NCBI GenBank assembly: GCA_903970305.1
Contig: CAJCID010000118.1
Span: forward strand, 1 to 64,000
From: Rhodospirillales bacterium
Lineage (GTDB): Bacteria > Pseudomonadota > Gammaproteobacteria > Burkholderiales > Burkholderiaceae_D
DNA length: 64,000 nt
Reading direction: 5' to 3'
Shown here: positions 1-9,465 of the stretch, one piece after another
Position numbering within the stretch: position 1 is the first letter of the stretch
Layout: each line of letters opens with the position of its first letter
Translations under genes and position numbers: made by a program
Notes under the pieces: model-generated
The model's database searches: none
What the model was told of the DNA's origin: nothing
Seen by the model: the letters and a program-made list of their open reading frames with translations, nothing else

Positions 1-676
<676 letters not shown>

Positions 677-688
677 GGAGACCACGCC

Positions 689-1387
689 ATGGCCCTGACT
701 TACCTGGAACGACGCGGCCAGATCGAGACTTATTTTGATCGCACCGCTGCCGACACCTGGGCGCGACTGACCTCGGATGCGCCGGTGAGCCGGATCCGCG
801 CGACCGTGCGCGCCGGACGCGACCGGATGCGCGAGACGCTCTTGTCCTGGCTGCCTTTGGATCTCTCGGGGCGACGCCTACTCGATGCAGGCTGCGGCAC
901 GGGGGCCCTCGCCGTCGAGGCGGCGCGCAGAGGTGCCGAGGTCGTGGCGATCGATCTCTCGCCCACCCTTGTGGAACTCGCCAAGGAGCGTACCCCTGCC
1001 AATCTGGGCTCGGGCCGCATTGATTTCCGTTCGGGAGACATGCTCGATGCCGGGCTGGGCGAGTTCGACCACGTCGTCTGTATGGACTCGCTGATTCATT
1101 ACCGCTCGGCCGACGTCGTGGCGGCCGTTGGCACGCTCGCTTTGCGGACGCGCCACTCGATCGTCTTCACCTTCGCACCGCGCACCGTGCCGCTGGCGAC
1201 GATGCATGCGGTCGGCCGCCTCTTCCCCAGGGGTGACCGGGCGCCTGCAATCGAGCCTGTCGCCGAAAAAACCCTGCGCCGCGGCCTGTCCGAGGCGCCC
1301 GCGTTACAAGGCTGGCAGGCCGGACGGACCGCACGCATCCAGAGCGGTTTCTATCAAAGCCAGGCTTTTGAAATCACCGTACGATGA
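689..1387 (+). CDS. bchM: BchM, Mg-protoporphyrin IX O-methyltransferase
   Basis: It methylates the ring C propionate of Mg-protoporphyrin IX using S-adenosylmethionine, giving the monomethyl ester that AcsF (encoded downstream) cyclises. The 232-residue length is normal for BchM. SAM-binding motif I is LLDAGCGTG at about residues 64-72, followed by VVAIDLSP as motif II. The ATG lies 7-8 bases after GGAGA (677-682 region). The stop codon overlaps the lhaA start in an ATGA arrangement, implying translational coupling. The product is expected to be cytoplasmic or loosely membrane-associated. Confidence 0.93.
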   Translation: MALTYLERRGQIETYFDRTAADTWARLTSDAPVSRIRATVRAGRDRMRETLLSWLPLDLSGRRLLDAGCGTGALAVEAARRGAEVVAIDLSPTLVELAKERTPANLGSGRIDFRSGDMLDAGLGEFDHVVCMDSLIHYRSADVVAAVGTLALRTRHSIVFTFAPRTVPLATMHAVGRLFPRGDRAPAIEPVAEKTLRRGLSEAPALQGWQAGRTARIQSGFYQSQAFEITVR

Positions 1388-2817
1388 ATCGCCTGAACCT
1401 GACCCTGTCGCGGAACTGGACTCGTCTGAGTCCCCAGTTCCTGCCCTTCGCCGACGCGGCCACGACCGAGTTGCCGATCAGAAGGCTGCTGCGCCTCGCC
1501 CTCTTCCAGGTGTCCGTCGGCATGGCCACCGTGCTCTTGATCGGCACGTTGAACCGCGTGATGATCGTTGAATTGGGCGTACCGGCTTGGCTGGTCGCCC
1601 TGATGCTGTCGCTGCCGCTCGTCTTCGCGCCCTTTCGGGCTCTGGTGGGCTTTCGGTCTGACCACCATCGCTCGCTTTTGGGCTGGCGTCGCGTGCCCTA
1701 CCTCTGGATGGGTACCCTCTTGCAGTTCGGCGGGTTGGCCATCATGCCCTTCGCGCTCATCGTCCTGTCTGGCGACACCCATGGCCCGGTGCTCTTTGGT
1801 CAGATCGGCGCGGCGCTCGCCTTCCTTTTGATCGGCGCGGGGTTGCACACGACGCAGACCGTGGGTCTGGCTCTTGCGACCGACCTTGCTCCGCCCGAGG
1901 CCCAGCCGCGCGTGGTCGCACTGTTGTGCGTGATGTTGCTCTTGGGCATGGCGGCGAGCGCCTTGCTCTTTGGTGCGCTGCTCGCCCACTTCTCTCAGTT
2001 GCGCCTGATCCAGGTCGTGCAGGGTGCCGCGGTCACGACCATGCTCGTCAATCTCGTGGCGCTTTGGAAGCAGGAGGCCCGTAATCCCGCGGCGACTGCA
2101 GGCAAGCGTGAGCGTCCCGACTTTGGCGCCTCGTGGAGATCCTTCACCGCCACCAGACGGGCGAGGCGCAGCCTCGTCGCCGTCGGACTGGGCACGGCTG
2201 CCTTCAGCATGGAAGATGTGCTTCTTGAACCTTACGGCGGCCAGGTCCTGCACCTCTCGGTGGGCGCGACGACGGCACTGACTGCACTGCTTGCCGTAGG
2301 TGGGCTCGTCGGCTTCACGATCGCAGCCAAACGCCTTGGCAGAGGAGCCGATCCGTATCGGCTTTCGGCCGGCGGCGTGCTCATCGGGGTGATCGCCTTT
2401 TGCGCGGTGATCTTCGCGGCACCTTTCGACTCCCCCGTCCTCTTTGGCCTGGGAACGAGCTTGATCGGCTTGGGCGGCGGCCTGTTCGCCCATTGCACCC
2501 TGACCGCCGCGATGCGCCACGCCCAAGGCGGCCAGATCGGACTTGCGCTGGGCGTCTGGGGAGCAGTCCAGGCCTCGGCCGCCGGGCTCGCCATCGCGTC
2601 CGGCGGGATGATCCGCGATGCGGTGACCGCCGTGGCGATGCAAGGTGCGCTGGGCGAGGCGCTGGCCAATGCAGCCACCGGATACAGTGTCGTCTACCAC
2701 GTTGAAATCGCACTACTGTTTGCCACGCTCGTTGCGGTCGGACCTCTTGTCGCCCGCCGCCGGGCCGAGCCTGCGCAAGGCGCTTCACCCTTCCACCTAG
2801 CCCGCGTCACGGGCTAG
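1384..2817 (+). CDS. lhaA: LhaA/PucC-family light-harvesting complex 1 assembly protein
   Basis: A 477-residue major-facilitator-type membrane protein with about twelve hydrophobic segments. LhaA (PucC family) proteins are needed for LH1 assembly around the reaction centre. The conserved stretches PLVFAPFRALVGFRSD and PYLWMGTLLQFGG early in the protein are characteristic of the family. Its ATG overlaps the bchM stop by 4 bp, and puhA follows after a strong hairpin. The position between bchM and puhA is the usual lhaA location, which favours LhaA over an LH2-specific PucC. Confidence 0.92.
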   Translation: MNRLNLTLSRNWTRLSPQFLPFADAATTELPIRRLLRLALFQVSVGMATVLLIGTLNRVMIVELGVPAWLVALMLSLPLVFAPFRALVGFRSDHHRSLLGWRRVPYLWMGTLLQFGGLAIMPFALIVLSGDTHGPVLFGQIGAALAFLLIGAGLHTTQTVGLALATDLAPPEAQPRVVALLCVMLLLGMAASALLFGALLAHFSQLRLIQVVQGAAVTTMLVNLVALWKQEARNPAATAGKRERPDFGASWRSFTATRRARRSLVAVGLGTAAFSMEDVLLEPYGGQVLHLSVGATTALTALLAVGGLVGFTIAAKRLGRGADPYRLSAGGVLIGVIAFCAVIFAAPFDSPVLFGLGTSLIGLGGGLFAHCTLTAAMRHAQGGQIGLALGVWGAVQASAAGLAIASGGMIRDAVTAVAMQGALGEALANAATGYSVVYHVEIALLFATLVAVGPLVARRRAEPAQGASPFHLARVTG

Positions 2818-2820
2818 GTG
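2794..2820 (+). promoter_or_regulatory. Intercistronic hairpin at the lhaA/puhA junction
   Basis: Perfect 11-bp inverted repeat CACCTAGCCCG (2794-2804) and CGGGCTAGGTG (2810-2820) around a 5-base loop. The lhaA stop codon (2815-2817) lies inside the right arm. No T-run follows, so it does not look like a Rho-independent terminator. Its position is more consistent with an mRNA-processing or stabilising element that lets puhA accumulate separately from the upstream genes. The role is inference. Confidence 0.75.
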
Positions 2821-2834
2821 CCCCCGCTTCATTC

Positions 2835-2847
2835 TGGAGAACCTCCA
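2835..2847 (+). promoter_or_regulatory. Small hairpin covering the puhA ribosome-binding site
   Basis: TGGAG (2835-2839), AAC, CTCCA (2843-2847) can form a 5-bp stem with a 3-base loop. The left arm is the Shine-Dalgarno sequence and the right arm includes the A of the puhA ATG, so pairing would mask initiation. Visible in sequence; any regulatory effect is inference, since such a short stem is marginally stable. Confidence 0.4.
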
Positions 2848-3614
2848 TGTCAACCGGTGCCCTGACCAGCTACTTCGATGTCGCACAAATCACCCTTTAC
2901 GGCTTCTGGCTGTTTTTTGCAGGTCTCATCCTTTACCTGCGCACTGAGGACAAGCGCGAGGGCTATCCGCTGGAATCGGATCTGCCCGATCGCATTCGCG
3001 CGCAGGGATTTCCATCGGTCCCCAAACCCAAGGAGTATCTGCTGCAGCGCGGCGGCATCCGGGTCGTGCCAAGTGACGCCGGGGACTCGCTCCCCGAAGG
3101 AACCGAGAAAGGCCTCCCTGGGCAACCCCTTGAGACCGGCAGCGACCCGCTCACCGAGGGCATTGGTCCGGGCTCCTACACGTTGCGCCGGGACACACCT
3201 GACCTTACGGTCGACGGCCACCCGAAGATCCTGCCGTTACGGATCGCGACCGCCTATTCGGTCGAGCCACGCGACCCGGATCCACGCGGCATGGATGTCG
3301 TGGGCGCCGACGGTCACGTCGGGGGTGTGGTACGCGACCTGTGGGTCGATCAGGCAGACTACCTGTTTCGCTACCTCGAAGTCGAGGTGAGCGGCAGTGC
3401 CGGCAAGCACGTGCTCTTGCCGATCAACTTCACGCGGATCGATGGCCGGCACCGCAAGGTCCGGGTCGCCTCGATCCTGGGCAGCCAGTTCGCCCTGGCA
3501 CCGGTGTTGAAGAATCCCGACCAGGTGACATTCCAGGAAGAGGATCGTATCGTAGGCTTCTACGGCGGCGGAACACTCTACGCATCGCCCGAGCGTGGTG
3601 AGCCACTGATCTGA
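2847..3614 (+). CDS. puhA: PuhA, photosynthetic reaction centre H subunit
   Basis: The H subunit caps the cytoplasmic face of the L/M reaction-centre core and tunes QB protonation. The 255 residues are the usual length. A single N-terminal transmembrane helix at about residues 13-32 (ITLYGFWLFFAGLILYL) is followed by the family hallmark RTEDKREGYPLE. The C-terminal half (about 130-245) is the PRC-barrel-like cytoplasmic domain. The start has GGAG 8 bases upstream. It sits first in the puh block behind the 2794-2820 hairpin, and puhB follows 46 bp downstream. Confidence 0.97.
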   Translation: MSTGALTSYFDVAQITLYGFWLFFAGLILYLRTEDKREGYPLESDLPDRIRAQGFPSVPKPKEYLLQRGGIRVVPSDAGDSLPEGTEKGLPGQPLETGSDPLTEGIGPGSYTLRRDTPDLTVDGHPKILPLRIATAYSVEPRDPDPRGMDVVGADGHVGGVVRDLWVDQADYLFRYLEVEVSGSAGKHVLLPINFTRIDGRHRKVRVASILGSQFALAPVLKNPDQVTFQEEDRIVGFYGGGTLYASPERGEPLI

Positions 3615-3660
3615 GTTCGGCTGCCCGCCGTATTTGCAGAACAAGTTAAGGAGATTGACC

Positions 3661-4365
3661 GTGAACACCCAGCATGAACATGAACTCGAGCCGATCCCCG
3701 GTCTACCGGAAGCTTTGCCTCCCGGCGAAACAATCCTCTGGCAGGGGCGGCCCGACGGCCTTGCCCTGGCGCGCCGGGCGTTCCATGCGCGCGGGCTGGC
3801 CCTCTATTTCGGCGTCATCCTTCTGGTCCGGCTCGCGCTCCTCTACTCCAATCCGCAGGCTGAGTGGACGCGCGCGACATTCACAGGCTTTATCGTGTTG
3901 AGTACGCTAGCGGCGCTGGCCATCGGCATCCTGTGCACGCTTGCCTGGCTCGTCAGCCGCACGACCCTGTACACGATCACCAACCGGCGCGTGGTCCTGC
4001 GCATCGGCGTGGTCTTGTGCATCACCTTCAATCTGCCCTTTAGCGCCATCGAGAGGGCTGGCCTGCGCACCTATTCGGACGGCACGGGCGACATCCCCCT
4101 AACGCTAAAGAGCCCGAACAAGATCGCCTTCTTCCATCTGTGGCCGCATGCCCGGCCCTGGCACCTGACCCATCCCCAACCGATGCTGCGTGCCATCCCC
4201 GAGGCGGCCCGAGTCGGTGAGATCCTCGCCTTGGCCTGCACGGCTGAGCTCCCTGGCATCGCAAGCCGAAGCGAGAACGGTGCGCCTGCCGAATCGAAGT
4301 TGCGCGGCGCGCCGGGCCGCCCTCGCGCAGTGCCAGCAGGCCTGTCCTCGGCGCTGCACTCCTAG
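3661..4365 (+). CDS. puhB: PuhB, reaction-centre assembly protein
   Basis: PuhB helps assemble the reaction centre and RC-LH1 core. The protein is 234 residues from the chosen GTG, which has AAGGAG centred about 10 bases upstream; earlier in-frame codons lack a ribosome-binding site. Three hydrophobic segments lie in the first 125 residues or so, and TLYTITNRRVVLRIG marks the bacterial PH-like (YdbS-type) domain. The C-terminal 30 residues or so are low-complexity and probably variable. puhC starts 10 bp after the stop. Confidence 0.9.
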   Translation: MNTQHEHELEPIPGLPEALPPGETILWQGRPDGLALARRAFHARGLALYFGVILLVRLALLYSNPQAEWTRATFTGFIVLSTLAALAIGILCTLAWLVSRTTLYTITNRRVVLRIGVVLCITFNLPFSAIERAGLRTYSDGTGDIPLTLKSPNKIAFFHLWPHARPWHLTHPQPMLRAIPEAARVGEILALACTAELPGIASRSENGAPAESKLRGAPGRPRAVPAGLSSALHS

Positions 4366-4375
4366 GAGATATTGC

Positions 4376-4840
4376 ATGAGCCAGTCCCAAGCAAACGACG
4401 CCTTTCCGCGCGCGCCTCTGATCGGGGCCGCTCTTCTCGTGCTCTGCTCGCTCGCGGTCGTCTCGGCCGTACGCTGGACCGGGGTCGGATCCTCGCATAA
4501 CCCGGACGCGGCGACCCTTGCGGTACGCGAGCTGCGCTTTGAGGATCGGCCCGACGGCAGCATCGCGGTCACCGACGCGCGTTCGGGCGAACTCGTCGAG
4601 ACCGTCGAGGGTCAGCAGGGCTTCCTGCGCGGCACACTAAGGGGACTCACCCGCGAGCGCCGGCGCGAGGGGTTCGGTCCTGAGCAGCCCTTCCGGCTGG
4701 TGGCACACGCCGACGGCAGACTGACCCTGGAAGACCCGGCGACGCGCCGCAGGATCGATCTGGAATCTTTTGGCCCGACCAACGAGTCCGTCTTCGCCGC
4801 CATGCTCGGTCCTGAGTCGCAGCAGGGCTCCGTGCGATGA
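4376..4840 (+). CDS. puhC: PuhC, photosynthetic complex assembly protein
   Basis: 154 residues with one N-terminal membrane anchor at about residues 15-32 (LIGAALLVLCSLAVVSAV) and a periplasmic domain containing LRFEDRPDGSIAVTDA, typical of PuhC. PuhC supports RC-LH1 assembly and organisation in Rhodobacter. The ATG at 4376 follows AGGAGATATTGC. The open frame extends much further upstream, but that part overlaps puhB and carries no plausible start. acsF begins 49 bp downstream. Confidence 0.9.
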   Translation: MSQSQANDAFPRAPLIGAALLVLCSLAVVSAVRWTGVGSSHNPDAATLAVRELRFEDRPDGSIAVTDARSGELVETVEGQQGFLRGTLRGLTRERRREGFGPEQPFRLVAHADGRLTLEDPATRRRIDLESFGPTNESVFAAMLGPESQQGSVR

Positions 4841-4889
4841 CTAGGTCCCTTCAGGATGTGCTGCACGATCTGCAATCGAGGAGTACGCA

Positions 4890-5954
4890 ATGAATAGCAC
4901 CACGCGAGCTGCCAGTCCCAACCAGGCGACCCAGAAGGCCCTCGAGGACACGGTCCTCACCCCGCGGTTTTACACCACCGACTTCAATGCGATGGACCGG
5001 ATCAACGTCGATTCGATCCGGCCCCAATGGCAGGCCCTGATCGACGAGTTCCGGCGCGACAGCAACAGCGACCACTTCGAGCGTCCCGCCGACATGGTGG
5101 GCGACTATTCCCAGCTGCCACCCGCCCTCCACGAAGAATTTGTCGATTTCATGATCAGCTCAGTCACCGCCGAATTCTCCGGATGCGTACTGTATGCCGA
5201 CATCAAAAAGCATGTGAAAAATCCGGACATACGTGAGTTGTTCGGCTTCATGGCGCGCGACGAGAGTCGCCATGCGGGCTTCATCAATCAGTGGCTGAAG
5301 GACTTCGGCATCGGGGTCGACCTCGGGTTTCTGACACACGCCAAGAAATACACCTTCTTTCGGCCCAAGTTCATTTTCTATGCCACCTATCTGTCCGAGA
5401 AGATCGGTTATGCCCGTTACATCACGATCTACCGCCAGACCGAGCGCCATCCGGAACTGCGCTTTCATCCGATCTTCCGCTGGTTCGAGAGGTGGTGCAA
5501 CGACGAGTTTCGCCATGGCGAGGCGTTTGCCTTGCTGATGCGCGCCAACCCGCATCTGGTCACGGGGCTTAACAAGTTCTGGATCCGCTTTTTCGTGCTC
5601 GCGGTCTTTGCGACCATGTATGTGCGCGATCACGAGCGGCCCGAACTGCACAAGGCGCTCGGCATGGATCCGACCGAGTACGATTTCACGGTGTTTCGGA
5701 TCACGTCCGCGATCTCGCGCCAGATCTTCCCGCTCACTCTTAATCTTGACGATCCGCGCTTTGCCAGCGGGCTGGAACGGCTCAGACGCATTGCGGCGGG
5801 CATTGACGCGGCCAAGGCCCAGGGAGGCCTGGCAGGTCTTTGCAAGCGCGGCGTTCTCGCCGCCCGAGCCGCGCTGGTCTTTGCCAGGCTCTATTGCCTG
5901 CCGGCCCAGCAGCACGCGCTGCCCCAAGAAGTCCGTATGGTTCCCACCTGGTAA
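4890..5954 (+). CDS. acsF: AcsF, aerobic Mg-protoporphyrin IX monomethyl ester cyclase
   Basis: The oxygen-dependent diiron enzyme that forms ring E (protochlorophyllide) from Mg-protoporphyrin monomethyl ester. It is 354 residues long. Diiron ligand motifs are visible: a first Glu at about 95 (VTAEFSGC), E125xxH128 in DESRHAG, and a second DEFRHGEAF near residue 205. A strong GAGG ribosome-binding site precedes ATG 4890. An AcsF gene inside the photosynthesis operon is common in beta- and some alpha- and gammaproteobacteria and shows that bacteriochlorophyll can be made with O2 present, while the neighbouring BchL is oxygen-sensitive but light-independent. Confidence 0.96.
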   Translation: MNSTTRAASPNQATQKALEDTVLTPRFYTTDFNAMDRINVDSIRPQWQALIDEFRRDSNSDHFERPADMVGDYSQLPPALHEEFVDFMISSVTAEFSGCVLYADIKKHVKNPDIRELFGFMARDESRHAGFINQWLKDFGIGVDLGFLTHAKKYTFFRPKFIFYATYLSEKIGYARYITIYRQTERHPELRFHPIFRWFERWCNDEFRHGEAFALLMRANPHLVTGLNKFWIRFFVLAVFATMYVRDHERPELHKALGMDPTEYDFTVFRITSAISRQIFPLTLNLDDPRFASGLERLRRIAAGIDAAKAQGGLAGLCKRGVLAARAALVFARLYCLPAQQHALPQEVRMVPTW

Positions 5955-5962
5955 GCGAGCTC

Positions 5963-6799
5963 ATGTCCGAATATGTCTTCCCGGTTCTCTACACGTTGTT
6001 CGTGTGGTGGTTCAGCACGGGCGTGATCCTGTATCTGGACGGTTTGCCCCGCTGGACGCATCGCTGGACGATGCTGCTCACGACCCAGGTCTTGGTCTTT
6101 GCGCTCTATGCGCTGGCCCAGACGCGCTCGGACACGAGCGTACTGGGGGCCTATCTCGCCTTTACCTGCGGCGTACTGGTCTGGGCCTGGCAGGAGGTCG
6201 GCTTCCTCCTGGGCTTTCTGACCGGACCGCGGCGCTCGGCGTGCCCGCAGGGTGCACGCGGATGGCCCCGCTTTCGCTTTGCTCTCGAGACGATCTGGCA
6301 CCACGAACTCGCGCTCGTGGCGATGGCGGCCATCGTGTTTGCGGTCGTGTCAGACGGCCCGAACCAGATCGGGCTCAAAACCTACCTCTTGCTCTGGGTC
6401 ATGCGTCAAAGCGCGAAGCTGAACCTGTTCTTTGGGGTCCGCAATCTGAGCGAGGAGTTCCTGCCGGACCACTTGCAGTATCTGGCGAGCTATTACCGCA
6501 GGCGGCCCATGAACGCCTTCTACCCCCTCTCGGTGGCCTTGGCGACGATCCTCGTCATCTTTCTTGGACGTGCAGCGGGCGCAACCGGCGCCTCGCCGGC
6601 CACGGTGACCGGATTGGTCTTCCTCGTCACCCTCCTCTCGCTTGCGATCCTCGAGCACGGCTTTCTGATGCTGCCTTTGCCGACGCTCGTGCTATGGAAC
6701 TGGAGCCTTAAGTCGCGCGCGCCTGCCTTGGACGAACGACCTGCCGAAGAGAGTCCAAGGCGCGTTGCAGTGGGACTGATTGCGGCCCACGAAGACTAG
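5963..6799 (+). CDS. puhE: PuhE, DUF3623 membrane protein of the photosynthesis cluster
   Basis: 278 residues with about seven hydrophobic segments and the DUF3623 motifs FVWWFSTGVILYLDG near the N-terminus, then KTYLLLWVMRQSAKLNLFFG and PDHLQYLASYY in the middle. PuhE affects bacteriochlorophyll production in Rhodobacter, but its mechanism is unknown. The ATG at 5963 lies 8 bp after the acsF stop. In many purple bacteria hemA follows; here the next gene is a ClC channel, so the operon probably ends with puhE. Confidence 0.92.
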   Translation: MSEYVFPVLYTLFVWWFSTGVILYLDGLPRWTHRWTMLLTTQVLVFALYALAQTRSDTSVLGAYLAFTCGVLVWAWQEVGFLLGFLTGPRRSACPQGARGWPRFRFALETIWHHELALVAMAAIVFAVVSDGPNQIGLKTYLLLWVMRQSAKLNLFFGVRNLSEEFLPDHLQYLASYYRRRPMNAFYPLSVALATILVIFLGRAAGATGASPATVTGLVFLVTLLSLAILEHGFLMLPLPTLVLWNWSLKSRAPALDERPAEESPRRVAVGLIAAHED

Positions 6800-6838
6800 G
6801 GGCGGCTTGCGCGCAGCGCGAAGAATAGCCGCGCGCAT

Positions 6839-6859
6839 TCGCCCGGTACGGCCGGGCGA
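6839..6859 (+). terminator. GC hairpin after puhE, possible operon end
   Basis: Perfect 8-bp inverted repeat TCGCCCGG / CCGGGCGA with a 5-base loop, 40 bp after the puhE stop. There is no T-tract, so it could be a Rho-assisted end or an mRNA 3' stabiliser rather than an intrinsic terminator. Confidence 0.4.
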
Positions 6860-6958
6860 CATGGGTCTTCCGGCCAGGCGGCAAAGCCCGAATCAGACCA
6901 GCGTGAGTTGGACCCTCGACCCAAGGCGATGGTCTAGAATGGTGCGTCTGCTCTCGTC

Positions 6959-8278
6959 ATGCATATCTCCCGCCGCTCCCAGCACCTGCTTCTCTCCCGG
7001 CCACTCTGGAATCGCCGCATCTGGTTCCTTGGCGGGGCGCTCCTCGTCGGTTCTGCATCGGTCGGCTTTGCGCTCTGCGCGAACTGGGCCAACGAGGTCT
7101 TCCGGCGACTTCTGGCCTGGAACGGCTATGCGCCCTTGCTGCTCACGCCTTTGGGCTTTGGCCTCATCTCCTGGATAACCCGGCGCTATTTCCCCGGCGC
7201 CCAGGGCAGCGGTATCCCGCAGACCATTGCCGCACTTTCGGCGAGTTCGGCGACTCGCGCGCGGCTTTTGTCCCCCAAGATCGCCATCGGCAAGGCGCTC
7301 CTGACGATCCTGGGCCTGCTCGCCGGTGCATCGATCGGTCGCGAGGGCCCGACCGTCCAGATCGGCGCAGCCTTGATGTACTCGCTTTCGCGGTCCAAGT
7401 TCTTTCCTTATGAACGCATGCATCGCGGTCTGATCCTGGCCGGCGGCGCAGCAGGCGTGGCCGCCGCCTTCAATGCACCGCTCGCCGGGGTCGTCTTCGC
7501 CATCGAAGAAATGAGCCGATCCTTCGAGCACCGTACCGTGAGCATCGTCATCACAGCGGTCATCGTGGCAGGCGTCATCTCTTTGGCGGTGCTGGGCAAC
7601 TATGCCTACTTCGGTCGGACCTCGGAAGGCGTCGATCTCGTCTCCGGATGGAAGGCCGTGGTTCTGTGCGGGATTCTGGGAGGATTGCTCGGAGGCACGT
7701 TCAGTCGGCTTCTCGTTTGGATCAGTCAGACCCTTCCCACGCGGCTTCTCGCCTCGGGCCGGATCAGTCCGGTCACCTTTGCCGCCGCATGCGGCCTGGT
7801 TCTCGCCCTGATCGGACTCTTCTCGGGCAATGTGATCTATGGGACCGGCTACGACGAGGCCAGCGGACTCCTCGTGGGCAGGAGCTCTGGCTATAGCTTT
7901 GGGATTCTGAAGCTGGCCGCGACCCTCGTATCCTACGCGAGCGGGATTCCGGGGGGCATCTTCGCACCCTCATTGGCCGTTGGGGCGGGATTGGGGCAGG
8001 ATCTGCAGATACTGCTGCCCGCAGCGCCTGCGGCCGTCGTGGTCCTGCTGGGGATGGTCGGCTACTTCTCAGGCGTGGTCCAGGTGCCGCTCACGGCCTT
8101 CATCATCGTTCTCGAAATGACCGAGGATGCCCAGCTCGCCCTGCCCCTCATGGCGTGTGCGCTCATCGCCTATGCGGTCTCGCGCCTGGTCTGTCCGCAT
8201 TCACTCTACAAATCGCTGGCCCGACCCTTTAGGGTCCCGGTGGCGCCGGTGGCGCCGCCGGCCGCACCGCGGCCCTGA
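6959..8278 (+). CDS. ClC-family chloride channel or Cl-/H+ antiporter
   Basis: 439 residues with ten or more membrane segments. The ClC ion-path signatures are clear: GSGIPQ at about residues 82-87 and GREGPTVQIG at about 124-133, with the gating glutamate preserved. The latter favours an antiporter or gated channel, but the two cannot be separated by reading. There are no C-terminal CBS domains. Its stop codon overlaps the start of the next gene (TGATG), so the two are translationally coupled. The 6800-6958 gap holds only the hairpin listed separately. Confidence 0.9.
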   Translation: MHISRRSQHLLLSRPLWNRRIWFLGGALLVGSASVGFALCANWANEVFRRLLAWNGYAPLLLTPLGFGLISWITRRYFPGAQGSGIPQTIAALSASSATRARLLSPKIAIGKALLTILGLLAGASIGREGPTVQIGAALMYSLSRSKFFPYERMHRGLILAGGAAGVAAAFNAPLAGVVFAIEEMSRSFEHRTVSIVITAVIVAGVISLAVLGNYAYFGRTSEGVDLVSGWKAVVLCGILGGLLGGTFSRLLVWISQTLPTRLLASGRISPVTFAAACGLVLALIGLFSGNVIYGTGYDEASGLLVGRSSGYSFGILKLAATLVSYASGIPGGIFAPSLAVGAGLGQDLQILLPAAPAAVVVLLGMVGYFSGVVQVPLTAFIIVLEMTEDAQLALPLMACALIAYAVSRLVCPHSLYKSLARPFRVPVAPVAPPAAPRP

Positions 8279-9411
8279 TGGAGTCGTTGGATTGCGTCGT
8301 GATCGGAGCCGGGGTGGTGGGCCTGGCTGCGGCCCGCGCTCTGGCGCTCGCGGGTCGCGAAGTGGTCGTGCTCGAGGCAGAGAAGTCCATCGGCACGGGC
8401 ATCAGCTCACGCAACAGCGAAGTCATCCACGCCGGCCTGTACTATCCGGAGGGCTCGCACAAGGCCAGACTCTGCCCGAAGGGCAATGCGCTGCTGTACG
8501 CGTACTGCGAGCAGCGCAAGATCGCCCATCGCCGCCTCGGTAAACTCGTCATCGCCACAGAGCGCGAGCAGATCGGCGTGCTCAAGGCGCTTCGCGCCGC
8601 GGCGCAGGCGGCCGGGGTCCCCGAACTCCAATGGCTCGCGCCCGAAGAGGTCGGCGTGCTCGAGCCCGAGTTGTCGTGCGTGGCGGGACTTTTTAGTCCG
8701 ACTTCAGGGATCGTCGATTCCCACGCCCTGATGCTCTCTTTGCAAGCGGATGCCGAGGAGGCCGGCGCGCTCTTCGCCTTCCAGAGTCCGGTCATCTCGG
8801 GCGCAATCTCTGATCCGGGCCCGATCCTGACCGTGGGCACTGAGCCCAGTCTTTCCGTGCGCGCTTTAACCGTCGTCAATTGCGCCGGCCTTGGCGCGCA
8901 GGGACTCGCGCGCAGCATCAGAGGACTTGCGCCAGAGAGCATTCCCGAGGAGAGCTTTGCCAAGGGCTGCTACTTCTCGTTGACGACCCCTTCGCCGTTC
9001 GCGCATCTGGTCTATCCAGTACCCGAACCAGGCGGCCTTGGCGTTCATCTCACGCTCGATCTGGCCGGCCGCGCTCGTTTTGGCCCGGATGTGGAGTGGC
9101 TCGAGACGACCGACGTGTTGGCGCTGGACTACCGGGTCGATCCGTCCCGCGCGGCCTCCTTTACCCAGGCGATCCGCCGCTACTGGCCTGGTCTGCCCGA
9201 GAATGCATTGGTGCCGGACTATGCCGGTGTGCGTCCAAAGCTCAAAAGGGCGCAACGGGGCTTTAGCGACTTCATACTGTCCGGACCACAAAGCCACGGA
9301 GCACGCGGTCTTTACAACCTCTTTGCCATCGAGTCGCCCGGTCTGACATGCTGCCTTGCACTCGGGGACTGGATCCTGGCCCTGGTCTCGCAAGAAAAGC
9401 GCCACGCCTAG
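8278..9411 (+). CDS. FAD-dependent oxidoreductase, L-2-hydroxyglutarate dehydrogenase-like
   Basis: 377 residues of the DAO/GlpD-type flavin oxidoreductase superfamily. The N-terminal FAD-binding motif is VVIGAGVVGLAAARAL, followed by the SSRNSEVIHAGLYYP segment typical of LhgO-like enzymes. YAGVRPKL and a C-terminal GLYNLFAIESPGLT complete the fold. Family members oxidise 2-hydroxy acids and feed electrons to quinone; the actual substrate here is unproven. The start overlaps the ClC gene stop. Confidence 0.85.
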   Translation: MESLDCVVIGAGVVGLAAARALALAGREVVVLEAEKSIGTGISSRNSEVIHAGLYYPEGSHKARLCPKGNALLYAYCEQRKIAHRRLGKLVIATEREQIGVLKALRAAAQAAGVPELQWLAPEEVGVLEPELSCVAGLFSPTSGIVDSHALMLSLQADAEEAGALFAFQSPVISGAISDPGPILTVGTEPSLSVRALTVVNCAGLGAQGLARSIRGLAPESIPEESFAKGCYFSLTTPSPFAHLVYPVPEPGGLGVHLTLDLAGRARFGPDVEWLETTDVLALDYRVDPSRAASFTQAIRRYWPGLPENALVPDYAGVRPKLKRAQRGFSDFILSGPQSHGARGLYNLFAIESPGLTCCLALGDWILALVSQEKRHA

Positions 9412-9465
9412 GTCGAATGCCCGTCGCGAAGGCCGAGCGGCAAGCAGGCTCAATCGGTGGTGGGC

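Noticed and set aside
1354-2700. 448-codon minus-strand open frame opposite lhaA
   Set aside because: Antisense to the well-recognised lhaA gene; composition is Gln/Arg/His-rich as expected of a GC-rich shadow frame, with no known motif.
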